A stretch of DNA of 64,000 nucleotides from Blasia pusilla (Eukaryota; Marchantiophyta; Marchantiopsida; Blasiales), in the NCBI GenBank assembly GCA_050084515.1, contig CM114272.1, forward strand, positions 55,738,001-55,802,000, given 5' to 3'. Shown piece by piece: positions 47,235 to 59,100 of this stretch. The stretch's first letter is position 1, and each line of letters starts with the position of its first letter. Below the pieces are notes generated by a model that ran no database searches, was not told where the DNA came from, and was given only the letters and a program-made list of their open reading frames with translations. A program made the position numbers and the translations under genes.

Positions 47235-49564
47235 GATGAAAAGGAGGGAGATTCCGCGTTCAGCTCTCTAGAGTGTGCGTGTATATACCTCTAGATGGTC
47301 TCTCTTTAAGCATCAATAACGAAAAAATGATGTCAACAAATGGCACTTCATTGAGGTCGAGTTCCATCGGCCTCCGGACAAAAAAAGGCGGCAGCAGCAG
47401 CAGCACTTCACTTTTCGGAATGAACTCCGAACGAAATGAAAGATAGTGAGGGATGATACGCAACATCACGTGATTGAAGAATTGTTCGTACATACGGAGC
47501 CTTGGTTGGGAAAAGGGCAGGGTTGGAGGAGGGTTTGACGACGTACGCCTCGATGAAGAGGCACCGAAATTAAATTCATGCCGTGGTGTTTCTCTCGCAC
47601 TAGCGCTTAGTCTGTTGGTGTCGAGGATGGATGAGGAAGGAAGGTGAATGACGTCTTCTACAGAGGTCCTCAATTTTCTCGGTTAGGTGGTGTGGTACCA
47701 CCTCCCTTTAAACCGAAGGAGAGGACGATTTCATTCTTCCGCATTTCGTATTGGAAGGACGGGCTTCGCATTCAATAACCGCATCACTCATGGATGCACA
47801 TCCACAATGATTCCATGTGACACTTAAAACGCATGCTTCATGGAAGCAGCCAGGCATTAAGAGGAGGCCGGCACTAGCCGGCCAGCCAGCCCAATGAGTT
47901 CGCAATGTTTACAAGAGTTGAATCTTGGAAGAGTTCTGGCACATGTGTTACTTGTGCCTCCCCATCATAACAACTGAATCTAGAGCGTGACCTTCAATTC
48001 CCAACGATTCCGTGAGCCTCGCAATAATGGTCCTCCTCCTGGCCTATGCTCCAAGTGCCCTACAAGACGGTACAATTCGCTCTCTCCGTCGCCTTGCTTC
48101 ATATCCACTTCTTTCTTTCACTTCCGTTTGACTCTGCTGGAGCTTAAAAAATCAATAAACGTCTATCCTCGGGATTCAGGAGTAGGATGATCGATCTCTG
48201 ATATATCAGTCTAGGATTCGCGCAGTGCGCTTCCTCCCCTCGTCCTAACACCATCGCCGATGGTTAATTTGCCTGCAAAAGTAGCTTAGTGCAGGGACTC
48301 GCGGGGAGATTACGGTCTCCATGCGCATTTATTCCCTCACGTACACTGCGCACAACAACAACAACTTTTATAAAAAAAAAAAGCCTGTCGCCCCGCCCAA
48401 GCGGCCCAACCGTTCGGTGAACTTCGGCCCCTCCAGCGACCGCAGTCCCCGTCGAGACCGACGGCTGAGAGGAGTGCAGTTGGAGTTCAGCGATGTGGTT
48501 CGGTGACCTTCTTCACAGTACAGCTCGTGCGATTCCCTCGCGGCAGAGCGGAGGATGTGCCCGCGCGCGAGAGTCCAAAAGTCTCATGAATGACATGAGC
48601 ATACACAGAGAGCTGCAGACCTAAAGAAGAAGGAATGTTAATGGTGGCCAAGTGGATAAGTGACGGCTCATTCGTTCGGAGGAGAGGAGAGGACGGTCGA
48701 ATTAAAGAACGGATGAGGAGGTGCACGGCGGAGTCGCTACGGGTTACGGGTATGTCCCCCCCGTCCCTCTCTCTCCGTGTAGGGGAGCCGGGAATGATAC
48801 GGGCGGGGCGGGATCGGGAACGGGCCGGCGTCTGCCCGATGATTAAAGATCCTAATCAAGAATCAAGTACAGGAAGTTATGGGGATCGTAACCGGGAAAA
48901 GGTTCTTTACGATGCTAGTCAATAAGAGGTGTCCACAATTGGATTGTCCCCCCTGCAGATTTCGTCTTTGACTTTGTGCTCTACCTAACTCCATCACTGC
49001 CAGAAAGTTTATCGTGACTTGTTCTCTAGCTCCTCTCTTTTTTCCGCCCCGGAGTCGGTTCCATCCATCCTTTCCCTCGAAAGACGTTTCTGTTTGACTG
49101 ACTCGGGTGGCATATCTGGTGTTGTTGCCGCTGTTCGTTTTGGTTGGTCGGGTCCACGAGGGCCCGATTTGATTTCGAGGTATCTTCCGGGCAAAGAAAC
49201 AGATAGTCCTCCAGAAAGCCGGAATAAAATAAGGATTAGATCATGTGTGGAAATCATGATCCCGAGGATCACATGACCCGGGGGGGACCATCCCTATTAG
49301 GAGAACTTTTCTTATTCATTGGATGGGCCACAACGTGTGCCTGGGTGATTGGACGGAACAGTGTCATCAATTGTCATTCGGCAATAATCAACGAGACAGG
49401 AAGGAGGGCAGAACATGAATGTTACTCCTCTTGTACCGCACACATTTTCTCCAGTATCTTAATCGCCTGGCTGGGCCTGACATCGCACTTATATGTGAAC
49501 AGACCGGACCCGTGCCTGACGACTGGGCCTGCCCCGATGGTGTTCTCGGAATCGATCACACCTA

Positions 49565-49740
49565 TCAATAAAAATAAAAATAAAATGTTAAACTAAAAGA
49601 AAGGAAACGAACGAAGTCTCGAGATCGAACCCCGTCCTTATAATAAACCTCCAGGGAATATGCGCTGTGACATTCTCGTCATCCGACTGCCCCGTGCTCC
49701 CTCAAATCCGATTACTTAGCCACCGCGCCCGTGAGCTCCC
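49565..49740 (-). mobile_element. tRNA-derived SINE candidate 1
   Basis: On the minus strand, GGTGGCTAAGTAATCGG (49723-49707) fits the RNA polymerase III A-box, and GGGTTCGATCTC (about 49632-49621) fits the B-box with one mismatch. A T-rich tail with TTTTATTTTTATTTTTATT follows (about 49600-49565). The A-to-B distance of about 75 bases is longer than in most tRNA-derived SINEs. No flanking target-site duplication was identified. It shares the A-box, GGATGAC, GCAT..TTCC and A/T-rich tail layout with the element at 62795-62940. Confidence 0.4.
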
Positions 49741-50205
49741 CATGCAGCAACAGCAAATGAATCTACGAGCCAACCGACCGACCCACCGACACAGCATACA
49801 TACCAGCCACCGGGCGTCGCGAGCAGCTAATGCTCGGCCCTTCTCTTCGAAGTCCGAACTCGGACTGAACGTCTCGCCGGATATATCTTTACACATACAT
49901 CTCTGGCTTCTCTCTCCCTCGGCGTTCCCCGCCCGCACTGACGTTGTTGTATCCCCGGTCTCCGCATCTCCCTTGTTTCTTACCGATTCACATCACGGTA
50001 AGTGGACGAAGCGATCCACCACCGACCCCGCGCACCAGCGCCCGTTCAAATCGAAGCGCCACAAACATACATACGATGCAGAAAGACGCACGCAAACACT
50101 TAACACGGGCAGACACTGAGAGCGAATCCTGTTCCGGTTCAATTGGCATCTTTCGGTCAATGCTACAGAAGATCGTGCAGTTCCGTTCCGCTCGGGCATT
50201 AGGAT

Positions 50206-50256
50206 CTCCTCCTCCTCCTCCTCTTCTTCTTCTTCCTCCTCCTCCTCCTCCTCCTC
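50206..50256. repeat. (TCC/CTT)n trinucleotide tract
   Basis: A pure pyrimidine run of TCC and TCT/CTT units. It translates as poly-Pro/Leu on one strand and poly-Glu/Gly on the other, which explains the low-complexity frames overlapping it. Confidence 0.9.
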
Positions 50257-50606
50257 GTGCTCCGGCACCGCTCACATCTTTTGGAACATATTGTCGCGGA
50301 CGACTTTGTCATCACGTCGAGGACGCCGAGATGCTCACTCCGATGCTCACAGTTCCGACTGCTGTTGTTGGTGTGCGCTCGACAGTGAAGGGGATTGGAA
50401 CTCCGCTCGCCTTTACGATGCTTACAAAGAAGACGATCATCATTCCCGAGCGCTTCCGGAATCGATCCATAGCGTCCAAACTATCTTTCACGTGAATATT
50501 GGCGAGGGCGAATCGAGCACTTTTCTTCGTGCCCCCCACACACGTTTTCTTTTTCTTTTATTTTTTTAGTACGCATTTCATGCCCTTCTCCCCATCTCTC
50601 TACGCA

Positions 50607-50614
50607 TATATAAA
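50607..50614 (+). promoter_or_regulatory. TATA-box candidate
   Basis: TATATAAA within CTACGCATATATAAAGCGAG lies at the right edge of the GC-rich island. Pyrimidine-rich sequence precedes it and purine-rich sequence follows. A start would fall near 50640. The only downstream plus frame of note is 50731-51012 (93 codons), which has no known domain. Confidence 0.3.
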
Positions 50615-50639
50615 GCGAGCAAGGGGGAGGGGGACGAGC

Positions 50640-52502
50640 ATTCCGGGATTTGGATAGGCAGGACGACTTATCTTAGAGTGCGCTAATTCTTTCGTGGCAT
50701 TTTTCACGAGGGGTATAAAAAAAGCCTTTTATGACTTTTGTTATAGAGCTGAATCAGGAAAGAGGACAAACAAAATACCCCTTTACTTGTGGCATCTTTC
50801 ATTGGCACCTTCCGCATTTTCTGCTGCGAGCCTCCTGCTCGTTTGGAGGACTATTTATTTACCCATCGGGGAGAAAACACGGTTTCGTTCGTTTCGTGTT
50901 CCAAACTTCTTTCGAAAAACCGACCGTTTGTAGTTTTCGGTTGGAAATGAGTCACGTATGGGGAAATAAGCGAGAGGTGACCTTTATGTCATGGATTTCT
51001 AGATTCTCTTAAAAAAATCGATTTAATAACGTGAATGAGTCCACGACATTGCCTCATTATACTTTAATTCGATGCCCTTTTCGAATACACATCTTCAACA
51101 TAATTTAGTTCTGTTCTTTTCTTTTCCTCTTTTCCGAATGGACTTTCTTGCGACTACGGGTCTTACTCATAATCGCCCAAATGAACTATACTTTGATTGG
51201 TTATGATTATTAAACTACTCCATACTAAGCTATATCATGTTTTGTTGCTACTCTTACGACCACTAACCGCGGGAGGAAGTTTCATGGAAGTTTTGGCAAA
51301 TGTCACCAATGAAACTTCCAATGCAAGGACCTTGATAGTGTGTGCCATTCCACATATATCAGCCATAATATTGGTTTCAATTGGAAAGTGGAGACTATAT
51401 GATTCCCTATCCAGTGGCACATATGTTTTTCCCTTTCTAAACACAATCGGTTTGCGGCCCTTTGAGAGGGATGAGAGAGAAAGTAATAAGTGAACACGTG
51501 GATAGCCTAGATGGAGATCGAGGGGAAAAAATTTGCCTTGTTTCCTCGCATTATTTTCCATGTTTTTATTGCAACAAAGACTTAGATTACTCTAAAATGT
51601 GGCCCGACCTATGTCATAGGAATTCTAATACTAGTTTCGTTAATTCTATTAAATGTCATATGCATGCACGACATCCATTTTCCCATTTTACCAATAAGCC
51701 CTCTTTAACCCAATTAATCCCTTATTCCCTTCATACTTCTCTCAAGCAATCATCTTTTCCAACTTTGAAGTGTGCATCAATTTGAACTTCAATCCTACAC
51801 CAATTTGAACTTGAATCATAAGCCATAATTTTGCTTAAATCTTTGCCACTCATGGTGATCTTAAGTAATTCCCTCCTTAATGTACTAACTATGGGTCCAT
51901 CCTCTTGAAATTACGAAGGAACTCTTTTCCTCTTCCAATCTCACTATATGATGGCTATGGCATGTTGGAGGCATGAAGAATATAATCTAGTTATATCGAA
52001 ATGATGACGCATATGTTCAAACTCATATTATGTCAAAATCAACAAAAGGAATTCACATACTTTCTCCATCACAACTCTTTATTGTCAAACTAAACTCACT
52101 CTCCTAATAAGTGCTTTAAAGGTTTTCGTAGTTCATACTAATGGAAAAATATATAACCCTATGATTTTTCTATAAAGAGGTTCAACAAAGAGAGAATGAG
52201 CTCCCAAGTTTTTCTCTATAATCAATGTCTTAAGTTAAGTTAATCGTTTCAAATGGCTCTAAAATAGGAAAAAAAAAAACTTACACACATAGGTTATCCA
52301 CTTCCTCAACATATTATCCTCGACTATAAATCTTCACTCATGACCTCGTTCCATATTTCGTGTTTGTATTCAACATCTCAACCAAAAAATAAATATTATA
52401 ATTATCGTATAAATACACATTCTAAAGTGGTGGTTTTGGACTTGCAATGTCGTAGTCTTCTGCACTCACAAAAGTCCTTTTTTTTGCTCCTTTTTTGCTC
52501 AA
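50640..52502. other. Transition to AT-rich intergenic DNA
   Basis: GC content falls steadily after 50.9 kb. No gene was recognised. The frames at 51235-51561 minus and 51197-51493 plus overlap and lack known motifs. Confidence 0.45.
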
Positions 52503-53489
52503 TTTTTTCGTGCACGTACTCCTCTTGAATGTCAATCTCAAATGTTGCGGAAGCGTACGTTGAGTAGGACACGCTCAAACTATTGATTTACACCCAAATA
52601 CAGTTAATATGGTCTAGGTCAATCAGCCTTCCAACTACCTGAGTTCTCAACTCGGCCATTCATCAAGCTCAACCCTGCTAATTCCTCTCTTCCCAAAATG
52701 GGCAAGTCTTCCTAGACTTGGGACAAACCTTTTGGATAGTCCAAGCATCTAAAAAGACGCTCCTATGCCTAGCGATCTCAACTGTCCAATGGACCTTGCA
52801 TGAGTCCCTAACCGAGACCCCACATATAAGTCGCAAGTTGGAGTCCAAGAGTGATTTCTGAAATCCACTCCCTTGAACTTGGCTTGGGGTTCGTATCCCA
52901 ATGTCAACCTCCTCATCCATTTTATGCCCTTGGTTCGCCCTGTGGCTCCCCAAAGTGGAGTTCCTGTCCCAAACACCCTTCGAGACACTCCCCCTAATAA
53001 GTAGTTTTGGGCTTCTCCGCCCTCCCACTATCTTTGGAAAAGGAGTCTGAGGCCGCTCCTTTTAGCCCCTCAACCCAACTCCCAATTCAACAATTTTTGG
53101 GTAGTTTCTTGACCTGTGCTCATGCATTTATCTGGATCTTTAATGCGTTGGAACCAACCTTGCATAATATTTCCAACATCATCTTACTCATCCCAAATAC
53201 ATCTCAGATCTGAAACTTATGGTCCAAAATATAGTCAAATCCAACGCTAGTCACATTCCAAACCCTCTTTAGTAACCAATCTTCCTATAATCGAATCCTA
53301 TCAAGTCTTGGTTCATGTTTGGTTCAAGTTTCCTTTGTCGCGACCATAAACGCATGAAATGATCAACTTGCACTTGCCTCACTTATTATGTATCTTTCAA
53401 GAGAGCATTCTAACGCGCAATCGTCCTAGTGTGAGCCCACTAGAGTTCTCAATTTTTGCATCGGCGCTCGTCTGGTTATGAGGGTCGCA
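52503..53489 (-). mobile_element. LTR-like repeat family, copy C
   Basis: On the minus strand it runs from TGCGACCCTCATAACC to GAGTACGTGCA, about 0.98 kb, and is collinear with copy B throughout. The purine-rich AAGAGGGATGAA just before the start on that strand could be a polypurine tract. A chromodomain fragment in the same orientation lies about 0.7 kb upstream (54428-54195). The order integrase C-terminus, spacer, repeat is that of the 3' end of a Ty3/gypsy chromovirus, so copy C is best read as its 3' LTR. Confidence 0.75.
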
Positions 53490-54194
53490 AAATTCATCCC
53501 TCTTAATAGATTGATGCCCTCATTAAGGCAAACCTTCTAATGTTAGGTCCTTTTGGGAAGCCGACTCTTTGATATCCAATTGCGTTCTAGTAGCTAACCT
53601 GCAATTCCTCTTTTGGCTTAAGTCTTAGGTTGTCGCATGCACCACTTAGAAACTTTTAGCATCCCCTCTTTGAGCACTTTCTTTCACCTAGCCTAAATTA
53701 TCAAATAAGCTAACTATTTAAGTCTGCTACCTTAGACTCCACTCCCTCACAACACGTAAACATCCTACTTGCTTATAAGGTCCATAAGTCATACTACTCT
53801 TGGATCGCTCTCAATGTTGACTTAGGCGATTCACTAAGTTTACTCATGCCAACATGGGTAAGATTACCCTAAGCCCCAAGACCGAGTGATGTGCCTGGGC
53901 AACGCAAAGACGAGCCCACATGTTAGTAAACCAACACTCAGTCCTGTTCTAGGTGCTTCTCCAAATTCAATCGCAATCCTCAAATACTCTTTATCTCTCC
54001 TCTTGACTTATATCTTAAGCATACAAGGAACTACTCATTGCCATGCACTACCATATAAAAATTGCAATCAAACTCTAGCATCAAATCTCCAAATCCACGC
54101 ATTTCTTTATTGCAAAACTAGGATGTTCTAGTAACAATTTCTTTTGGCCCAAGTTTCCTATGGTCACAAATCATATCCCTAGCTAATGCATGCA
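53490..54194 (-). mobile_element. Spacer between chromodomain and LTR-like copy C
   Basis: No open frame of note continues from the chromodomain stop codon to the repeat. In a chromovirus this is the 3' untranslated region. The sequence itself shows no landmark beyond the purine-rich stretch next to 53490. Confidence 0.4.
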
Positions 54195-54428
54195 CTAACG
54201 CATGTACTTTTCCTGCATTTGTTTGAAGTCTCGTAACACCTCTTGCAAGTATGCCTCTCCAATCCAAGTCGCCTCTTTCACATGGTAGCCCTTCCACTTG
54301 ACCAAGTACTCATACTTGTTGGCCCTAGGTCTTGAACACAAAATCGTCTCCACCTTAAACTCAGGCTCCTCATTGCTGATCACCAATTTTTGCCACAATA
54401 CTTGCCTTTGCTCGGGACACATTATCAT
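54195..54428 (-). pseudogene. Ty3/gypsy chromovirus integrase C-terminal chromodomain fragment
   Basis: The 77-residue frame ends a polyprotein-like sequence. FKVETILCSRPRANKYEYLV (24-43), KWKGY (44-48) and EATW (52-55) match the chromodomain that chromoviruses carry at the end of integrase, where it helps target insertion. Variation such as ATWIGE in place of the usual ATWEPE suggests drift. The coding sequence continues upstream for only a few basic residues before the frame breaks; no integrase core, RNase H or reverse transcriptase was found in 54.4-55.5 kb on this strand. This is the remnant of a truncated element whose 3' LTR is probably 52503-53489. Confidence 0.85.
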
Positions 54429-55659
54429 GAAGAAACTTCTTCGATATTTTCCTTTCTTCCTTCTCCCTTGTTAATGTAGTCAAGGTATCCAAGTGAGAGA
54501 CTAATTATATCCTAATTTGGATACCATTACCTTTACATAAATGTGACTAAAAGTAGTAATGGGGGATGATTTGATGATATTTAACTCAAAGTTATATACA
54601 TATTTCACAATCTAAGTTCACATATATATAATTAAGTATATGATATTCAAGTTATATGCTTATGGTGTTTCAAATACAGATATTATAAACTCAACATCTT
54701 TACATGCCCATGGCATCAAAGGCCTCCTTTGAAAAAGGCACAACACACCTCTTGATCTTTTTCGATGAATTGATAAGTTGATTATACTCTCTTGAGTGCC
54801 TTACTGCTTCAACACATCCACCAACAAGCATCCTAGAATTCTCTTTGAATTTCGGAAAAAAGAACTATACTTGTGAATTAAATATGATAGTTAATCTATT
54901 CTTACATAAGTTTGCTTCATCTCATATTTCTTACAAGGTTTTTGGTTTGGTGTTATTATATTTTTCTATGCCATAATTTCAAAAGACTACATGATCATCA
55001 AAATAAGGATTAAGTTATTATCCATACGCTCCCAAAAGATGGGATAATTATCTACTTAACCTAAAATTGAACAATCGATGAAATTTTTTGTGAGTGCGCA
55101 ATCGATGAAATCCAAATCCATCTCTCTTTTAATTGAAAAATATTTTGTTGGACTCACTATTTCTCAAGCATCTAGCACGTACATTAGGTTTATTCTGCAA
55201 GTCTTCTACAAGTGTGAGAAAATCACCTATTGATTCAAAATCAACTTAGAAATTGAAAATGAAAAATAAATAAATAATGAGTGTCCAACTCACATATTTG
55301 GGAGTGTTTTTGTAATAATCCATGAGTACGTTCCAAGTCTTAAGACTAACCAAAATGGATCATTCCTATGAATTGAAAGATAGATAGATTTTGATTTCAT
55401 TGATTGAAAGTTGATGAAACATTTGTGAGTGCCCTCCTTAAAACTTTGTGAGCGAATTGAAAATCTTTGAGAAGTAATTTGCAACTCCTAGTTCTTGCAA
55501 AAATGTATTAAACTACAAGTGCCAAGTCGCGAGGGTATTGAAAAGTACTCGCAAAAAATAGGTTTTTATTGGAAAATTGCTTTGAATCAGGGGAAATTCT
55601 AAGCAAAAATGATTTGATGCAACAATTAACAATATTATATCACAAGAAACCAAGGTTGC
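54429..55659. other. AT-rich intergenic DNA
   Basis: Where the rest of the chromovirus polyprotein should lie, only AT-rich sequence with short frames is seen. The element is therefore truncated or interrupted just beyond the chromodomain. Confidence 0.45.
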
Positions 55660-56110
55660 ATCCAAAACGTACTTTCCAATCCATGGGACAAACATGCCAA
55701 ATGGATCCGTCTCTTGGGTTATTTTACTTCCCATGTTGCTCGCATAGGCTTGGGATGCAAAAACACGTACAGGCTTGGATAAAGGGTGCGGAACATAGAC
55801 TGAGCAGATGTGTGGGCTACAAGCCCGCATTGAGCATGCGTCGAGCCCGAATTTTCCCGCCCTAACCCATGACAACCCCGCCTTGCCCCGTGTCGAGACC
55901 TCACTGGCATTTGTTGAGTCTGTATTAGCCCTTGTCAAAGGCCCTGTACGGACTAATGCATGCTCGATGCAGGTTCGATACGGGCTAGAAAATGGGTGGC
56001 ACAAACAAGTGGTGGATCGTTGGGCTCAAGTGCAGACAAGCCGAGTTTTCGAGCCCGTGTCTACATTACGGGAACTCAGGCCCCCATGGATATGTCCATC
56101 TTGAAGTTGG
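55660..56110. other. GC-richer patch in AT-rich DNA
   Basis: About 450 bases with repeated GCCCG and CGAGCCCG words interrupt strongly AT-rich DNA. Overlapping frames (55513-56004 minus, 55569-55865 and 55808-56104 plus) have no known domain. The sharp edges suggest an inserted fragment, perhaps an LTR or other transposon piece. Confidence 0.35.
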
Positions 56111-59100
56111 ATGACATCATAAAGATTCAAAATAGTGGTATAAAAATGTTGAGTTTGTAGAACAAACGACTCATCCTATGGTATTTAGTATGCCACACTA
56201 TAGTCTACATAGACCCACAACCTCTACTAGTATGTGTTGTATATGATATCATCACATACCTACCACTCAATATTAGTTCTTGAATAGAAATGACATGGAA
56301 ATTGTAATTTTAACGGACCTTACAAGGCAACACAAACAGAATTTTTGAGATTCTAGTAAACTTCAAACAAAATATTGCTTTATGGTTTAGGAGAAATTAA
56401 ATTTCTTATCTTGATAGAATTTTTCTTATAATATTTTTGATTTAAGAAAATCAAATTTATATGATAATTTGAAATTATCCTCAATTTTTTACCTAAAATT
56501 ATCTTCAATTGTAAATAATTAAGCTTTTCTTCTCCTTAACATATTTAATTATAATTTATTTCATGATGGTAGAATTTTTTAAATTTCACTCAAAATTTAT
56601 AATGTTTGATAGTGCTAAGTGAAAGATTAACACATTATGGGATCCTGATCTAATTTAATATTTTGTAAGATATTGATTAAATGGATATTCGAGATACCAT
56701 AATTGTCTGCATTGAGATCCAAATATCTTTATATCATAATGAAGATAATATGTTCATAAGTAAATTAAATTACGTTAATCCATTTAAACATAAGAGGACT
56801 TAAGTGATAAGAATTAATGAAATGGCGTCATGTTGGCTAATAATATCTCATTACTAACAGATGAAATTAGAAACTAATAGTGGAATTTTTAGAGTTATGA
56901 AAAGGTCGAATATGCTTTACATGATTGTTAACTATTGCTCACCATTGTACGCACATATTAAAGTATTTGTGCTCTTAAAGAGGGATAATGATATTTTATA
57001 TATATATGCATATTCTTTGGAATTGGTGTGATAACCAAAAAAATTAATATTTTCTTAATTCGAGTGAGGAAGTGTAATCAGTTTGATGTTCCTCATGAGG
57101 ATTTATTCTAAAGTAAAGTTATAACTCCATGAAATATCTTCGTGAAGGCTTTTTCCATCGCTAAAACTTTGGAAGTCTCATGTATATTCTTTTCCCTAAC
57201 TATTTACTTTGGTCCTGCTCACTGTCATATATGATGTTTGTAATTTACATGAAACCCCCTAAATTTCTTGAAGTGTACAAAAATCTTAGGATAACACTCT
57301 AATGGACATGAATTTCTTAAAGCAGTTGTATAATGGATGCTAATGGAAGAGTCTTCATCGCTGGGTAAAAGGTTATATGTTCAATGGGAGGGTCACAAAT
57401 TTTGGAGAAACAGAGTATTCTATGAAATTTAAAAATAATATTAAAGTTTAATGACATAAGAAAAAATTCACAGTTAAATAATGTCTTATTTGACTTGGGT
57501 ATCTAGGGTGAAAGATATGGATCTTAAAGTTGTAGGGCAATGGACTAGATTTAATCAAGATTAAATAAGATCTTTTTAATTATTATTTTTAAGGGAACTT
57601 GCAACAATGCAACCGAGAGGCTATTCTTGGAAAATTTCACATTTACAATGAAAAGGTCTCACAAACTTGAAAACTTGTAGGTTACATAATATGAACATGG
57701 AGGCCATGTCTAAAGTCTTGAAAACTCCAAATACGCCATTTATCATTTAGGAAATTAATTCTATTATTGTATTTTTATGGCATACAAGAAATTGCTGTAG
57801 CTCCTAAGAATATGAACCCCCTAATAACTATTGAGAATGGACATTGATCCTCGTATACACGTATCTCATGGTTTCTCCCACAATTGATATGCATGATAAC
57901 TATCTTGAACCAAGTGAATCATCTATCTATGAACCATTGGACTGGGAGGAGGGTTTAGAGACTCATACACCTTCTTGAAGATAAGCAAATACACTTATAC
58001 TTGAGATTTGAATCCTACTTTAATTTATTTGTCTATGGTATATTGGTAGCATTAACTCACAAAACTTAAAATTTCCTAACACTTTGTATCTCCATCTCAT
58101 ATATTCCTCACAAGCTACATTTTGTATATGTAAGGTTATATTGGTATTGTCCTTACATTTGAACATTTTTTGTTATTAGTATGTCTCTTTGATTATGCTC
58201 CTCTTTACCGCATACATGTTATTGCATGCTTTGTACCTCAATCATTATAACTTCATGAACTCGCCACTTTCCAATGTACAATCGTAGCAAATAGTAAATT
58301 ATTATGCACTTGTAGCCATTGGCTTTTGTCATCTCTCTAGATTGTCTTGTTCTAGGTACATATTCCTAAGTCTAGGGTAGTATTTATTTCCAAATCTAAG
58401 AGTTTCCTTCCATTTATGCACAAATTTTGAATATAACGGAGCATTTAGTTCCACATTTTAATGTGACTTGTCTTGCTGTTGTGTATTTTTAGTATATTTT
58501 CTCAACCTAATGGATCATTCCCCTTTTCAAGAGGTTCAAGATTGTTTTTCTTTATCTTACCCACTAGTTTAAGAGTATTTCCTTATTTGTGATATCTTAC
58601 CCTATTCTCTTTTATACATAGGTCTTTAAGTAAAATCTTATGGCATATTCAAAGATTTTCTTTGTGTCTCTAGTATGTTTCTTGGGAATTTTCATCGTCC
58701 TTTGGTTGTGTCTACTTCCTTGCCCAACATAAGGGATTGTAGATCTACAAGCAGATAAGAAGGAGGGCTTATAAATTTTTCCTCTTTTATACTCGAAATG
58801 TAAAAAAGATAAAGGGTTGTAAGCTTGTATGCTTTGTCTTATAGACTTTGGAAAAACATCAAAGGCACTCTAGACCTTGGAACCCATAAGATTCTGATAG
58901 ATTCCAAATGGATAGTAGAGAGCTCTAATTGTGGATTGTTAGTCTTATGAACTCATTGCAAACCTTCAAAGAATATCCTTATTGATCTTTAGAGAGTGGA
59001 GAGGGATCATAGTTGCATCTTGCTCAAATCTTAAAAGTAAGTATCTTATCTATCGATCTTCATCAATATGAAAGTTGAAAACTCATAATAGAATATAAAC

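Larger units (their letters stand above)
42151..50600. other. GC-rich island upstream of the Dof gene, no other gene recognised
   Basis: This 8.4-kb stretch has many long but overlapping open frames (43519-44226 plus with 235 codons, 49944-50495 plus, 45144-45428 minus and others). At this GC content stops are rare, so frames of about 180-200 codons are expected by chance. Translations are Arg/Pro/Ser-rich and lack known domains. It holds a tandem duplication near the Dof promoter, several microsatellites, a hairpin at 45509-45542 and a SINE candidate at 49565-49740. It may contain distal regulatory DNA or untranslated exons. Confidence 0.45.

Noticed and set aside
49944-50495. 183-codon frame with poly-Pro
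   Set aside because: The proline run is the TCC microsatellite. The rest shows no domain.
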